NCBI RefSeq assembly: GCF_032854445.1 | Contig: NC_088306.1 | Location: forward strand, 24,335,764-24,399,763 | Origin: Liolophura sinensis | Lineage: Eukaryota > Mollusca > Polyplacophora > Chitonida > Chitonidae | Reading direction: 5' to 3' | DNA: 64,000 bases | Part shown: in pieces, positions 43,941 to 55,372 of the stretch | Layout: each line of letters starts with the position of its first letter | How positions within the stretch are numbered: position 1 is the first letter of the stretch | Made by a program: the position numbers and the translations under genes | The notes under the pieces: generated by a model | Database searches by the model: none | What the model was told of the DNA's origin: nothing | The model's input: the letters and a program-made list of their open reading frames with translations, nothing else

Positions 43941-45387
43941 TGATTATCAGTTTAGCCTCGTAATAAATGTCCATGAAAGACATGATCATATATTCACGGT
44001 ATAATTCGTAAGACAAAACTTGTTTCAAATACCAACATTAGACATCTTGGTCCCTACCATAGGCCACTCCTGTTACATAACAACTGCCACCGGATAGCGG
44101 AAAAGACCCTGCCTCATTTCACATTGTGTCATTGTCAGCTAGTTGGCAATTGGCCTGAGGGAGAGGGAAACAGTTTGCCGCCTAGATGCAGGGGTTCTTT
44201 GTGACTTTATCGCATCACATTTTTATGTTTTCGGAAAACTGACATACACTTTCTGCACTCGCACCAATATGTTTCTTTTCTAACGAGTCCTGGAGGTAGG
44301 TACAATTAAGAGCCATAGAAGACATACAAGAAAACGGTCCACGCTTCGATTAGACGGCTAGCTTCGGAACTCACAGCCTGAGTCACCTGAAAGATGAATG
44401 GAAACGAACAAAGATTCTCGCTATGACTTTTTTTGTTATTTGTTTTTTGCTAAGACATATCGCAAATTGTATGTTCATAAAAGAACAAACATCGATCTTG
44501 GTTCAAAAGATATCCGTAGAGTAATGAAGTTCCCTGCTCAAATCTACTACGCATTCCATCTTTGAAGTGCGTTTTTCCCCTGCGGCCGTAAGCCAATAAA
44601 ACAAATGATTTATAGTACACAGATAAATAAATGATTAGACATACGCGTAAAACACTTTGAAAATAATTATATGGCATGTCCTGTGTCCTGGTGCGTCTTG
44701 TTTGATCCTGTTTCTGTGGAAGTACAAACAGTCGATGTCACTGCGCCGTGAGTGTCACGAAAGGTATGTTAGATACCACCCTAGTGTCTGGTAATTATAT
44801 ATGTACTGATATTCTTAATTGCGGCACGTCATCCTGTATTGTTCAGCTATTACAGTAAAACGGTGGCGTATTTAAAGAACAGAGCAATTTATGTAATATG
44901 ATCGACGTACTTTTCATTCAAGAGCGATGTTACAATATTCGTCAAATAAACACGAGTACGGCTTAAACGTGTGAACTCGTGTTGATTGGATGAAAAACTG
45001 TTCAGATATTCGAATTACATGAGTTGCGCCCGCCAAGTAAATAAGACCAATGATATACTTCAAAGAAATCACCGTTGATATAAATGAAGAGTTAAGCACA
45101 ACAGAACGCTTTTTAAATGTTCATACAGCAGGGAAGGTTTCGTTAAAACTGCGGCACGTAAGGCCTGCCCTAGTAATCATAAATACATGCAGCTGATAAA
45201 TTCCTTTTTCTCGGTTACATTTCTACTTACCAGAGAATTGTACTCATTGGAAAATTCAATAAAGAATATAAGGCGCGTGGTCGATAGTCCTTGACACATT
45301 AGATTTTGTGCACTAACTTTTGACGTTGATTGAAATCGTCACACCCTCTTTAGGATCTAAGACATATTTCTTTTACCGCTCTGTGTC

Positions 45388-45495
45388 ATCGGGACTGGTG
45401 TTTAAACTGGTTTTATAATTGTGTTGCAGATTAAACAGTTATCGGGGCTGGTGTTTATTATTAGTTTTATAATTGTGTTGCAGATTAAACAGTTA
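45388..45495 (+). repeat. 53-bp tandem duplication, 2 units
   Basis: 'atcgggactggtgttta' at 45388 and 'atcggggctggtgttta' at 45441, each followed by 'ttttataattgtgttgcaga' and 'ttaaacagtta'. Very little divergence. Confidence 0.9.
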
Positions 45496-45579
45496 CAAAT
45501 GTAGTGGAATCCCGAACAGTACTGTAAAGATGTCGCCAGATTAACTACGGTAAGGTACAAAAAGCTTGAAAGTCCACTT

Positions 45580-45645
45580 GATATTTATTTATGTATTTGA
45601 TTGGGGTTTTACGCAAGAGTATTTTACTTATGCGACGGCACTCGA
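45580..45645 (-). mobile_element. SINE family 1 tail fragment
   Basis: 'tatttgattggggttttacgc', a small deletion, then 'aagagtattttacttatgcga'. Confidence 0.65.
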
Positions 45646-45759
45646 CTTGATAAGAACCTGTCAAAGTGCAAGCGAGTTCGAACCCTCAAGCCTTAAATCA
45701 CAAGTACAACTGTACATCCATGTCTTAGGAATACAAAAATTCAAGAAACCTGTTGATGG

Positions 45760-45992
45760 ACCTTTGATTTATTTGGTACTTTACGGCACACTTAAGAATA
45801 GTTCTGTTATACAGCGGCGACCAGCAGTGTACTGGGAGGAAAAAGGACAGAGCCCAAGGGAAACTCACGACAACCGGCAGGTTGCTAATAGACCTTCCCA
45901 AGTACATGTGCACTGAAACCAACATTAGCTGGAATTGAACATATATCGCCCGGATTGGCGGAAGCCTGCGTTAGAAGGCTAACCAAAAGGGC
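45760..45992 (-). mobile_element. SINE family 1, old copy
   Basis: Block order is intact from 'tttatttggtactttacggc' to 'ggctaaccaaaagggcaca', but substitutions are frequent. It lies about 115 bp from the fragment at 45580 and probably represents a separate insertion. Confidence 0.7.
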
Positions 45993-46741
45993 ACAGATTG
46001 TCTATTACTTTTGTTTGTTTTCCGTATCTTTTACCGGTATGTTAAACTGCAGTGGTAACGTACATGCAAGTATTGAATTAAAAATTATAACCGCCACAAC
46101 AAAGTACTAATATGTTATGTTCAAGTGCAACACTTCCTGCAGGCCTAATAGAAACAAAGTTAAATCTAACTGTAGTTGACACTTGAAATCACCAGCAGTC
46201 TTTTTTCGGCAGTCTATTTTCTGCTGAACCGATAAAATTCAAATAAGAGCCACTTTTTAAGCATAATGTTTCCACAAGATGCCATTTAAAGTTTGTGGAA
46301 AGTTTTGAATCCGTGAAATCTTTTTTTCTGCTTGTCTCTCTCTCTCCAAAGGATACGGCCCTTGAGTGCATTTATAGATTTTTAATCACGTTATAAGTGG
46401 ATTATGGTTTCCTATGGTCTATTGGGAAATATGTTTTTGTTACAATAGCCTCGTCTGATAAATATCTAACGCAAATATAATCTTCTCTGAAATCGCAGAA
46501 CGGAAGATTTCTTCCAAGAAGTGAAAATACAAAAACTGAACAGAACGTAAAGTGTTATAAAAAAACTTTCAGTGCAAGCGCCTTTTCCATTTCGTATTTG
46601 GCTGTTAAAAATGGAAATTTCACTATATTTGTTTCGTCAGTTAAAGCAGAGCATTTATTCACAGCTTAAACAAATAAAAAAGCACCTGTCACCAAACACG
46701 ACAAAACGTGTGCTTGCTCTAAATCAGCTCAAGATGTAAAA

Positions 46742-46778
46742 AGATATATATATATCATATATATTTATATATATTTCA
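46742..46778. repeat. (AT)n microsatellite
   Basis: Alternating 'atatatat' with short interruptions. Confidence 0.85.
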
Positions 46779-47284
46779 TCATTTCAGATAAAGGCAGGCT
46801 ATTTTTGGAAATTATTACAATAAAACAAGGAAGACGGATTGGTATATTTATAAATGCATAATGCATCCGCAGACAATATGTATGGAATAACATACCGCAA
46901 TCCGGACTAGTGGAAAAATAATGTGTGGTATCCTCTTATAACTGCCAGCAAGTGACGAATTTAAACGGCACCTGCATCCTTGTATATTTGCATATTACGT
47001 TTGTTATAGAGTTTTTCGGAGACTGTCATTTACAGCTCCGAAACTATTAGCGGCGTGGATGCCAATACACTGTCCCTTTATAACGGTTTGTAGAGGATAA
47101 TAAACACCGCAAAGGTCAGATGGATTTCACAAGTAGTTTGTTATCTTCTCGTTGAATATAAAGACTGTTTTGAATGTTACGAACAGAAACGTCTTTCAAC
47201 AATCCTTGTCAGCTGTGGTCGTATCAATAATCGCATTTTTCTGCCCGGTTGTTCATCAGTATATTTCACTACATATGTTTCTGC

Positions 47285-47428
47285 TTGCTGATATTCTGCA
47301 GATGGCGTTGGGTTTCCCACGGGCTCTGCGCGGTTTCCTACCATCATAATCCTGGCTGCCAGCGTATAAGTAAGGTATCCTTGCGAGAGGCGTGAAAACA
47401 CCAATCAAATAAATGAAATAAATAATTT
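47285..47428 (+). mobile_element. SINE family 1, 5'-truncated
   Basis: Starts in the middle block ('cagatggcgttgggtttccc'), then 'cataatcctggctgcc', 'gaggcgtgaaaacacc' and a (taaa)n-like end. Confidence 0.8.
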
Positions 47429-47778
47429 CAACTGCTCGTTGCACTGGAATGGCAGTTATCCCTCTCTTGGATGCAAACGTAATCAATATATTTAGTCATA
47501 AGGCGTAATGATTTTTAATGTTAAGTGAGTTATCAAGCAAAATCTCGTTTTTTTGTATAAAAGGCGTCCTTTCTCTCCTTGAAAACCGTGAAAATACAGA
47601 TTTTGCATATTGTGTATTTACTTTTTACAGCCTCGTCTTCATTTCAGTTTCTAAAGTTGACCATATGTAAGTTATTTTAATTCCTGTTCCTTACCGAGGT
47701 ATGTTTAAGTCGCTGGCCAATGACTTGGACGTAATTTGGAATAACACCAGTAAACTAAGCTTGCGGAAAACAACGACG

Positions 47779-47889
47779 CCGTGAGTATTTATTTATTTAT
47801 TTATTTGATTGATGTTCTACGCCGTACTCAAGAATATTTCACTTATACGATGGCGGCCAGCAGTATGGTGGGTGGACCGTGGGTATTTA
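47779..47889 (-). mobile_element. Very short SINE family 1 insertion with 13-bp target duplication
   Basis: 'ccgtgagtattta' and 'ccgtgggtattta' flank about 85 bp of tail sequence ending at 'cagcagtatggtgggtgga'. A truncated copy with a target duplication differing at one base. Confidence 0.88.
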
Positions 47890-48472
47890 AGGCCGTTTGT
47901 CGATTAAGATGAAACAAACGTAACAGAAAATGCAGGCGTCTTGTTTAGAACCAATTAAAATCACCAACGGATACACGCTTTGGTCATCGAAGTTCAGAAA
48001 ATCACCCTGGAACTCCCAATGGAAATAAAGTAGCTGACAAAACATCTTCACGTTACACCAGGATGGCGCCCTGGAGTCTGGATAAGGGGATAAAAGATCT
48101 TCTGTGAGCGAAGTTCTTATTCAACAGCCGTCCTTTGTACATACATTATCCCTGATAGCACGTCTAAAGCGCTATAAACTGATCATACATGTAAATTTAG
48201 CGCGAAGCAGGACTGTTTTATGAGGTGCTCATCTGACTTTTCTAAGAGGTTAAAGGCAATTGTAATTTCTTGAAATGAATGTTGTCTTCACCAGAAATAC
48301 AAAAGTGTTGATGCCGTTTTTGCATTGACGCAGTGCTGATGTTAAAGAATTTGTATACTTTTGTTCAAAATGTAAATGTTCGGCTTATAAATTAGAGGCA
48401 AAGGGAATCCACACAAAAGCAAACGTCACCATGAGTCCATCCAAATCTAAGATAAACGGTATACTAATATCA

Positions 48473-48727
48473 CGGTATTGTTTTCTTTATTTATTTGACT
48501 GGTGTTTTACACCGTACTCAAGAATATTTGACTTATAGGACACTTATAGCATTAAGGCGGGAGGAAACCGGGCAGATGCCCGGGGAAACCCACGACCACG
48601 TACGGCCGAAGAGGAAGCCAGCCTGAGGGCAGCTGGAACTTACAGCGACCGCATTGGTGAGAGGCTTCTGGGTCATTGCGCCGCTCTGGCGTGCTAAGCC
48701 CCTTCAGCCACAGAGGCCCCCGGTATT
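48473..48727 (-). mobile_element. SINE family 1, long copy with short target duplication
   Basis: 'cggtatt' at 48473-48479 and 48721-48727 flanks a copy that includes the tRNA-like head (ending 'agccacagaggcccc'). It has an internal deletion in the 'ccgcaggttgctgg' region. Confidence 0.8.
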
Positions 48728-48989
48728 TTTATGGGTTCCACGTCTGTTAAGGTTTTAGTGAGGTGCATGCATGTATGCATGTTTGCACCATTTCGAAAGT
48801 CTTTGGTATGACCCAATCAGGATTTGATTTCGGGTCTAGTGAGGTCACCAAAGCAAGCTATACTTATGTGATATGTGTCATAAAATTTGCATATCTGTAT
48901 TAGTCCGTATGATGTGTTCCTTTTGCACTACAACCAACCCCCGCACACTTGGACAATTTCCAAGTCTCTGCTAGTAACCGATTCTGGCC

Positions 48990-49078
48990 GGTTTCCTTCC
49001 ACCATAATGCTGGCCGCCGTCGTATAAGTGAAATATTCTTGAGTATGGCGTAAAACACCAATCAAATAAATAAATATA
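48990..49078 (+). mobile_element. SINE family 1 tail, 5'-truncated
   Basis: 'ggccggtttccttccacc', 'atgctggccgccgtcgtataa', 'gagtatggcgtaaaacacc' and (aaat)n. Well preserved. Confidence 0.88.
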
Positions 49079-49164
49079 AATTGCAGTGAAAATTGCTCCT
49101 TCATGTGCCAAAAGGGTCGAGGAAATTCATTTTCTCATAACATTGACACAGTTGATCAAAACTA

Positions 49165-49280
49165 AGTTATTTATTTTATTTATTTATTTATTTATTTATT
49201 TGGTCGTGGGTTTCCCTCACGACCATCTGCAGGTTGCTGGCAGACCTTCCCACTTACGGCTGGAGAGGAAGGCAGCCAAA
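49165..49280 (-). mobile_element. Rearranged SINE family 1 copy
   Basis: The (ttta)n tail complement is joined directly to 'tggtcgtgggtttccc' in one orientation. Then 'tcacgaccatctgcagg' follows in the other, making a short foldback before the middle block continues to 'ctggagaggaaggcagcc'. The 3' block is missing. Confidence 0.75.
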
Positions 49281-49288
49281 GTTAAGTA

Positions 49289-49323
49289 ACCTACATTTCA
49301 ATGACAGTCATTGAAATGTAGGT
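49289..49323. other. Near-perfect palindrome
   Basis: 'acctacatttcaatgac' and its exact reverse complement are separated by one base. This is a 17-bp-arm hairpin immediately after the rearranged SINE. Confidence 0.9.
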
Positions 49324-50759
49324 AATAATGTTAAGATCCAAACAAGCCTTACGTATCCCTATAAAACACCTTAGACACATGTTTAGAAATTGTGATCTTA
49401 TTAGTGTCAAAATTATCATTCAGTTTTCATTGCCACTTATAGTTTAGCTGCTTAGTATATCAAATTATAATATTTAAAAAAGGCACATGTTGGGACACAG
49501 TATAATTGCTCTACGTAATAATTTCAACATGTATGAAGTTAATCAGATATGCACGTTTTAGTCCATAACACCTCGGGCTTAATTAGATAAATTTTAATTA
49601 TCGGTTATTTTATACCTGCTGTATATATTCACGGTTTTATAATGAATTTTTTGGATTCTGTTAATGTTGTCCTATATTTAATAAAAACCATGCTGTGGGC
49701 GAAGACAAAATGTCAGGTCTGACTTCAGGAGGCCCTTGACACACGTGTCTCATAAATAGAAAATGTAGCCTGCTGATTGATCATGAATGTATTTAGTAGC
49801 TAGGTAATTATATGCTCTTTTAACTGACTGGTTTCTGTTGTACCTTCTGTGATTGTGCAGAACGTTTGTATGTTTATAAAGTGATAGATACTTTTCTGTC
49901 AGACATGATAGCAAACTATAATAATCAAGAACAAAAAAAATTGGATCGCATCCAAAAATGCTTCTAGTTCTAGTTTATTTTCTTTTCTTTTTAGAATATT
50001 TACTTACACACTTGAATGAGGTTAAATACGTATCTTTACCGACAAGGCCAGCTCAGTTTCTTCCTTTGACGGCACGAGTTCATTTGCTCTATCCCTGCTT
50101 CTATTAGTGGCCAAATGCCAAGTCACTTTGGACACAACAGTCTGAGCTTGATCCGTTCTCTCTGTCATTCACTGAAGAGATCGAGAACAACGGACATTAT
50201 TTACAGCTAACTACTGGCTCAAATGTATAATAAAAATACTTCTTTAATTTGCAGATCCGATCCATGCACACGACAGCTGAACTAAATGTTTGTCTGTGAG
50301 AAAACAGAAGAATTCGCCATGATTAGTTAGTCTTGATCAAAGGATATTTTTTCCCCCAATACTCATAACCCGGAATTACCTCTGCCTGCCCATTCTCTGC
50401 ACTTTGGAAAAAACCCAGGTATGGAGGCACCATATTTCTTTGTGACGTTGTTTACAAGGGTGGTTTTTGATTTATTTATTTATTTTACTGATTTAATTTG
50501 TTTTGCGGTCAACTTAGTTTACACTGTAGTAAAGAAAATTTCCTAACCATTGTTAAGGAGTAACTGAACAAGCTGGCGTGGTTAGTAATCCACTGTGTTC
50601 CGAAATTTGTATTTCGGAAATAAGCATCGTTATAGCAAGCGATGACTATCGGAGTGCCAGTCAAAATGTGAAATGCAAACATAGTCATACTGCATTCTGC
50701 GTCGATGGAGCTGTTTTAAGACGGTGTGATTGCTGTTTTTTTACCATGCTTACAATGTA

Positions 50760-50805
50760 TCAATTTATTTATCTATTTATTTATTTAATTGTTTGACTGG
50801 TGTGG
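50760..50805 (-). mobile_element. SINE family 1 tail stub
   Basis: Only the T-rich tail complement and 'ttgtttgactggtgt' are present. Confidence 0.55.
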
Positions 50806-51184
50806 ACCTACAGCCCCTATAATGCTGATCTTTAGGTAAAATATGTACTGGCCTCAAGTGAACGCCAACCTCTTGGCCCCATGTCACGATTTTGACCATT
50901 ATCAATAGAGATTTTTGGCTGTGAGCGTCTTACAAAGCATCCAACAAAATTGCGTAGACCAGCTAATTAGACAATGACATTAACTCTCAATATGACATAC
51001 ACGTACAAGATTACAATAAAGAAAAAGGATTGGTCAGAGGTCACCAAGGCCATTTGGATTGGTGAACAGGCTCGGTGACAGCATTCTCATTTAATGGAGC
51101 AATCGCTGTCCAACATCATCTTACTGAGCAATATTAACTTTTTCAAGCCCTGAACTTTCCTTCAAAAATTTGTATGATTGATGG

Positions 51185-51315
51185 ATGGTCGTGGGTTCCC
51201 CCCGGGTTCTGCCCGGTTTCCTCCCACTATACTGCCGTCGCACAGGTGAAATATTCTTGAGAACGGCGTAAAACACCAATCAAATAAATAAATAAATTAA
51301 CAAATAAATAAACCC
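51185..51315 (+). mobile_element. SINE family 1, 5'-truncated
   Basis: 'ggatggtcgtgggttcccc', 'cccactatactgccgtcgc', 'cttgagaacggcgtaaaac' and a long (aaat)n tail. Confidence 0.88.
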
Positions 51316-51754
51316 ATTGTTAGCACAGTGACATTTCGCTGCCTGTTCTTTTTCATAAAAGAACATCACCGTTCATAACAATGCTTATTACTGTTGTCTA
51401 ATGTTGTGTCATGGAATAAATCATATTCAATGTACATGCATTTTTGTCAAAACAAGGAAATAGATACTTATAAATAACGATCACTAACTGGCTGAAGACC
51501 CCCTTGCGGAAGTATCAAAAAGGATGATTCTGAACATTTTTATATGTATATTAAAGCGAGATACCCATAGCGCAGGATCAACCTTGCTGACAGGGAGACA
51601 CCGGATAGCCAAGATTAAAGTATCTGCGTTAGGCAATTACTGGCAAACTTGCCCACGTGTGACCTACATGTATGTCACAAATATAGAAATGTAAATAGCC
51701 TTTAGGGATGTTCACTTACAAATTAGCATAGTACACAATTTGGATACTATCATT

Positions 51755-51785
51755 CATTCGCCTAGAGCATTCCCTGCGCCCTTCC
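51755..51785 (+). mobile_element. PLE 3'-end stub beside a SINE
   Basis: 'cgcctagagcattccctgcg' and 'cccttccaacat' line up with 'cgcctaaatcatgcctttccaacat' at about 21988 in the second PLE copy. The SINE at 51799 interrupts the match. Confidence 0.4.
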
Positions 51786-51925
51786 AACATCATTGACGTG
51801 GGTTTCCCCAGGGCTCTGCCCGGTTTCCTCCCACCATAATGCTAGCTGCTGTCGTTTTAATTAAATATTCTTGAGAACGGCGTAAAACACCAATCAAATA
51901 AATAAATAAATAAACATCATCGACG
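51786..51925 (+). mobile_element. SINE family 1, 5'-truncated, with 13-bp target duplication
   Basis: 'aacatcattgacg' (51786-51798) and 'aacatcatcgacg' (51913-51925) flank a copy from 'tgggtttccccagggctc' to the (taaa)n tail. Confidence 0.9.
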
Positions 51926-51939
51926 CATTTTTTTTGTAG

Positions 51940-52027
51940 CCGTAATTCACCGGCTACGTGTGACCATTTGCCAGCTACAACAGTGTCTTCGCTGCTCTGG
52001 TTTTGCTCACTGTGCTGTGCGTCTTTA
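51940..52027 (-). repeat. Family C left-end fragment
   Basis: 'ccggctacgtgtgaccatttg', 'ccagctacaacagtg' and 'gctgtgcgtctttac' are the reverse complement of the family C left end. Confidence 0.65.
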
Positions 52028-52049
52028 CTTGTATCGTTCCTGAGCAAGT

Positions 52050-55000
52050 CTCACCTCTGGTTTACACTGGTTAACCATAAAGCCAGTGTTAGAGAAAATA
52101 GCGCATTAGTGCTAGGGGAATATAGAGATTTATAACCGTCTAACATGAGACAATACATGGAAATACCACTATCAGTTAAACGCCTTAGGACCCGTCCTTT
52201 GTTCAGTTAATTTGCGCTTCTCAAACGTTACTTATTAATGCCCATCAACTGTTGGGCTCGAACGTTCCTTATGCCCGGGTTTGTCTGATATGGATGCGCA
52301 CGAAAGGATTAAAACGCTAGATTTCTTCTAGACGGTGCCTGGTGAAACTCTATAGCGTTGGTATATGTATCTGTTTATGTCTGTGCGTGGTAAATAACAT
52401 GGAGTTTGGCTATGCCCAGGATAATAGCCATAAATAGCCATAAACCGTCATCAATTTTTTATTTAACTAAATATGAACGTCCGGCAACGCAGCTCGATTT
52501 GTAAATCTGGTTAGCTAGCCGAACCACCACAATATAAAGATGAGACTTAATGGCTGCTGTAACATCAGGGAATTTTACCGGTTGGCTATTGGGAGGTGAG
52601 AGAAGATGTTGTGGTGGGTGCCGAAAAATCTCCATATCACCCATTGAATTTTGAATACAAATGAGTTACGGCTTCAATGGCAAAGACTGAACGGAGTGAA
52701 ATGATGGTGATGGGAGTCCTAATACACTTTTAAATGGATTAGGTCCGATTAAGATACGATGGCCTGGTGGGAGATATTTTCCTGTTACATTTGTGTCATC
52801 TACTAAATTTCTAACCCACGAATTCTTACCTATAAAAATCACGAGGGGGTTAGGGTGAAAAGATCTTCGTTCGGTTCCTTTGTCCTGAGCTTGATGAAAG
52901 GATAGAGGGGATATATTGCATGCGTCATTTTGATACAATTTACTGCCAATAAAAACACCGCCAATTTAAAGTAAAACGAGATTAGTTGAAATAACCACCG
53001 TGGCTAATGGTGAGTGAGGTGAACGAACTTTGTCAAAACCGTTCCCTTGGATACTGTATTCTAATTATTGCTAAGCTTTTTCTTTATTTCTTACTTGCAT
53101 TTTCACTTTCTAAAGCAGGGCCTGTAATGAGTCGTTAACATATCTTTACCTAATTAGTTTATTTTTGAAATTTTTATTGTGTTTTCGTGGACATGCCTTG
53201 GAGCATGTAGTGAATGACCGTGACATAACCTTTCAGAGTATGAGAGAAACATGCTGCGAAACGTTAAGAAGGAAAAAGCGTAGAACATGACTATTGCAAC
53301 ACTAAGCCAGCGAAGAACCGTTTTAAAGATTGGTTCGTGCATATCTCATTTAGAGGTATGCTCAGTTTCACAAAGAATAATTATGTAATGCCGTAACACA
53401 CTCGGAGCATTCCTGCTTCACCGAAGAATATACCGTGTTAAGATGTTTTGCCTTGATTTCCAACTGCCAATAACAGATGTACCTAAACACCGAATCTATC
53501 CATGTAAACGTCCACATTGCATTTGTTACAGAAGTCTTTGGAGACCACCATTTACAGCTGCTAAGTTACATATCTTCACGGTGCGATTTCCAACACATTT
53601 GGGCACAACGATTTGCAAAGGACACAAAAACGCCGAATGCGACAAATGGATTTCACACCTGAATCATGCGAGTTTCTCATCCTCACGTTCACTTTAAAAC
53701 GTGTGACAGTCTTAGAAACTCAAAACTTCCACCATAATGATTTCCTTTAGCGATCATCTCGACCTGTCAAAGCACTTTGGTGGTTGAATAAGAATGCACG
53801 AACAAGTCAGCTTACCTCTAACGGTTTTTTCTCCCCCTTTTTTTACTTCGCTACATCTGTATCCAAATGCTGATTTTCCACTGTTGCCTGCAATAAAACT
53901 GCAATTGTTGCATTTCATGCCATGGATGTAATCGAAAGTTTCGGTTCAGTCATCGTCGAACAAAATTTGGTGTAATATTAATCACACAAAAATATGTACA
54001 GTTGCAATGAAACAGGTAAAGATACAAATTGGTCAGTATTAAAACTGGCCATACACACTGACCGTTTCTATGCATTTTGAATTTCATTTTGTTCTTAAAC
54101 TATGGTACAGTGACTTCTCAGTAATTCAGGATTAATTGGGGGAATAGCTATAATTTGGGGTTAACAACGTATCTCTAAATGTTGTACGCCTTGTATGCTA
54201 ACGATCAGAAAAATTAAACGTATCTGGAAATACCCAATTCGTTGTCAGATCATATTAAAAAATCTAGTGATACACGCTTTGTCCATTTTAGCTCCATGCA
54301 CACACCACCAAGTACGTGTTTGGCATACGTGATGATGGTGCATAAATATCTGGATAAGAAGAAGAGGGAAACTCTTTGAGTGAAATTCTTTATTCAACAG
54401 TTTTCCGTTATACTTGCAGCCCCCACCCACCCACCCACCCCACCCCCGGAGTTTACACAGAGCTATAATCTTAAATCATTAGCTGAATGTAGGATTGGTC
54501 AACGAAACGTCCACCGCGCTGTTCAAGACAACAAAACGACCGTTGCAAAATCTTGAACAGTATGTTTTATACACCGTAGTGACAGACTGAAAATTACTAG
54601 ATGAAAATGATCCTGTTTGACTCAGATATAGAGCTGACGTGATACATGCTTTCAGTTATGTTAATAAAGTAAATTATTCTTTAAAAAAACCCGCATAAAC
54701 CCAGTGACACCTTTCGCTAAATCCAAGAGCACAATAAATATTCCAAACATGTACCTGTCTTCATTCATTTTATATTTGTGGGCATTCACATAATAAAGAT
54801 CAATTTCTTCCCAGGAGATCATTAACTAATTTGCTTTAGTACTTCCAGTGGTGACGAAAGGCCAAGACTGTCTAGATCCAGTTGCGGGCAATCAATTACT
54901 GAAGGAAGCAAGAAGGATGGACATTATTTACATCTAATGGCTGACTTAAAACATTAAGTCAATCTGATCTGAATACATGTACAAGACTGTTGGCCTTAAA

Positions 55001-55172
55001 ATCTGTCTGTCTGTTTGGAGTGTTTGTTCAGTCATCCTAATCAGTCATCGGTGAATTACGAGCTACTAATCCGTAACGTTTAGCAGAAGCCTGGATTTTG
55101 TTGATCAAACGATTCCAGTTCCAAGACAAAAAACAGTTGTCACAAACTTACTAACGAGTTTAATACAATGTT
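52050..55172. other. Large stretch with nothing recognised
   Basis: A minus ORF of 90 codons at 52666-52938 and others have no motif or splice support. No tandem array or SINE was found. Confidence 0.4.
54420..54448 (-). other. C-run cluster, G-quadruplex-type on the minus strand
   Basis: Six or so runs of three to five C separated by single A, similar in pattern to 26488-26512. Confidence 0.55.
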
Positions 55173-55372
55173 NNNNNNNNNNNNNNNNNNNNNNNNNNNN
55201 NNNNNNNNNNNNNNNNNNNNNNNNNNNNNNNNNNNNNNNNNNNNNNNNNNNNNNNNNNNNNNNNNNNNNNNNNNNNNNNNNNNNNNNNNNNNNNNNNNNN
55301 NNNNNNNNNNNNNNNNNNNNNNNNNNNNNNNNNNNNNNNNNNNNNNNNNNNNNNNNNNNNNNNNNNNNNNNN
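55173..55372. other. Assembly gap
   Basis: Exactly 200 N. The round length suggests a placeholder, so the true distance between flanks is unknown. Any ORF across it is an artefact. Confidence 0.99.

Larger units (their letters stand above)
40173..45387. other. Large stretch with nothing recognised
   Basis: No protein domain, SINE, LTR or tandem array could be supported. There are homopolymer G tracts at 41350-41370 and 43926-43940 and several AT-rich runs. Short ORFs lack splice and motif support. Confidence 0.4.

Noticed and set aside
52666-52938. 90-codon minus ORF
   Set aside because: Composition is plausible (P-P-G-H-R-I-L-I-G-P-N) but no start context, splice pair, motif or second copy supports it.
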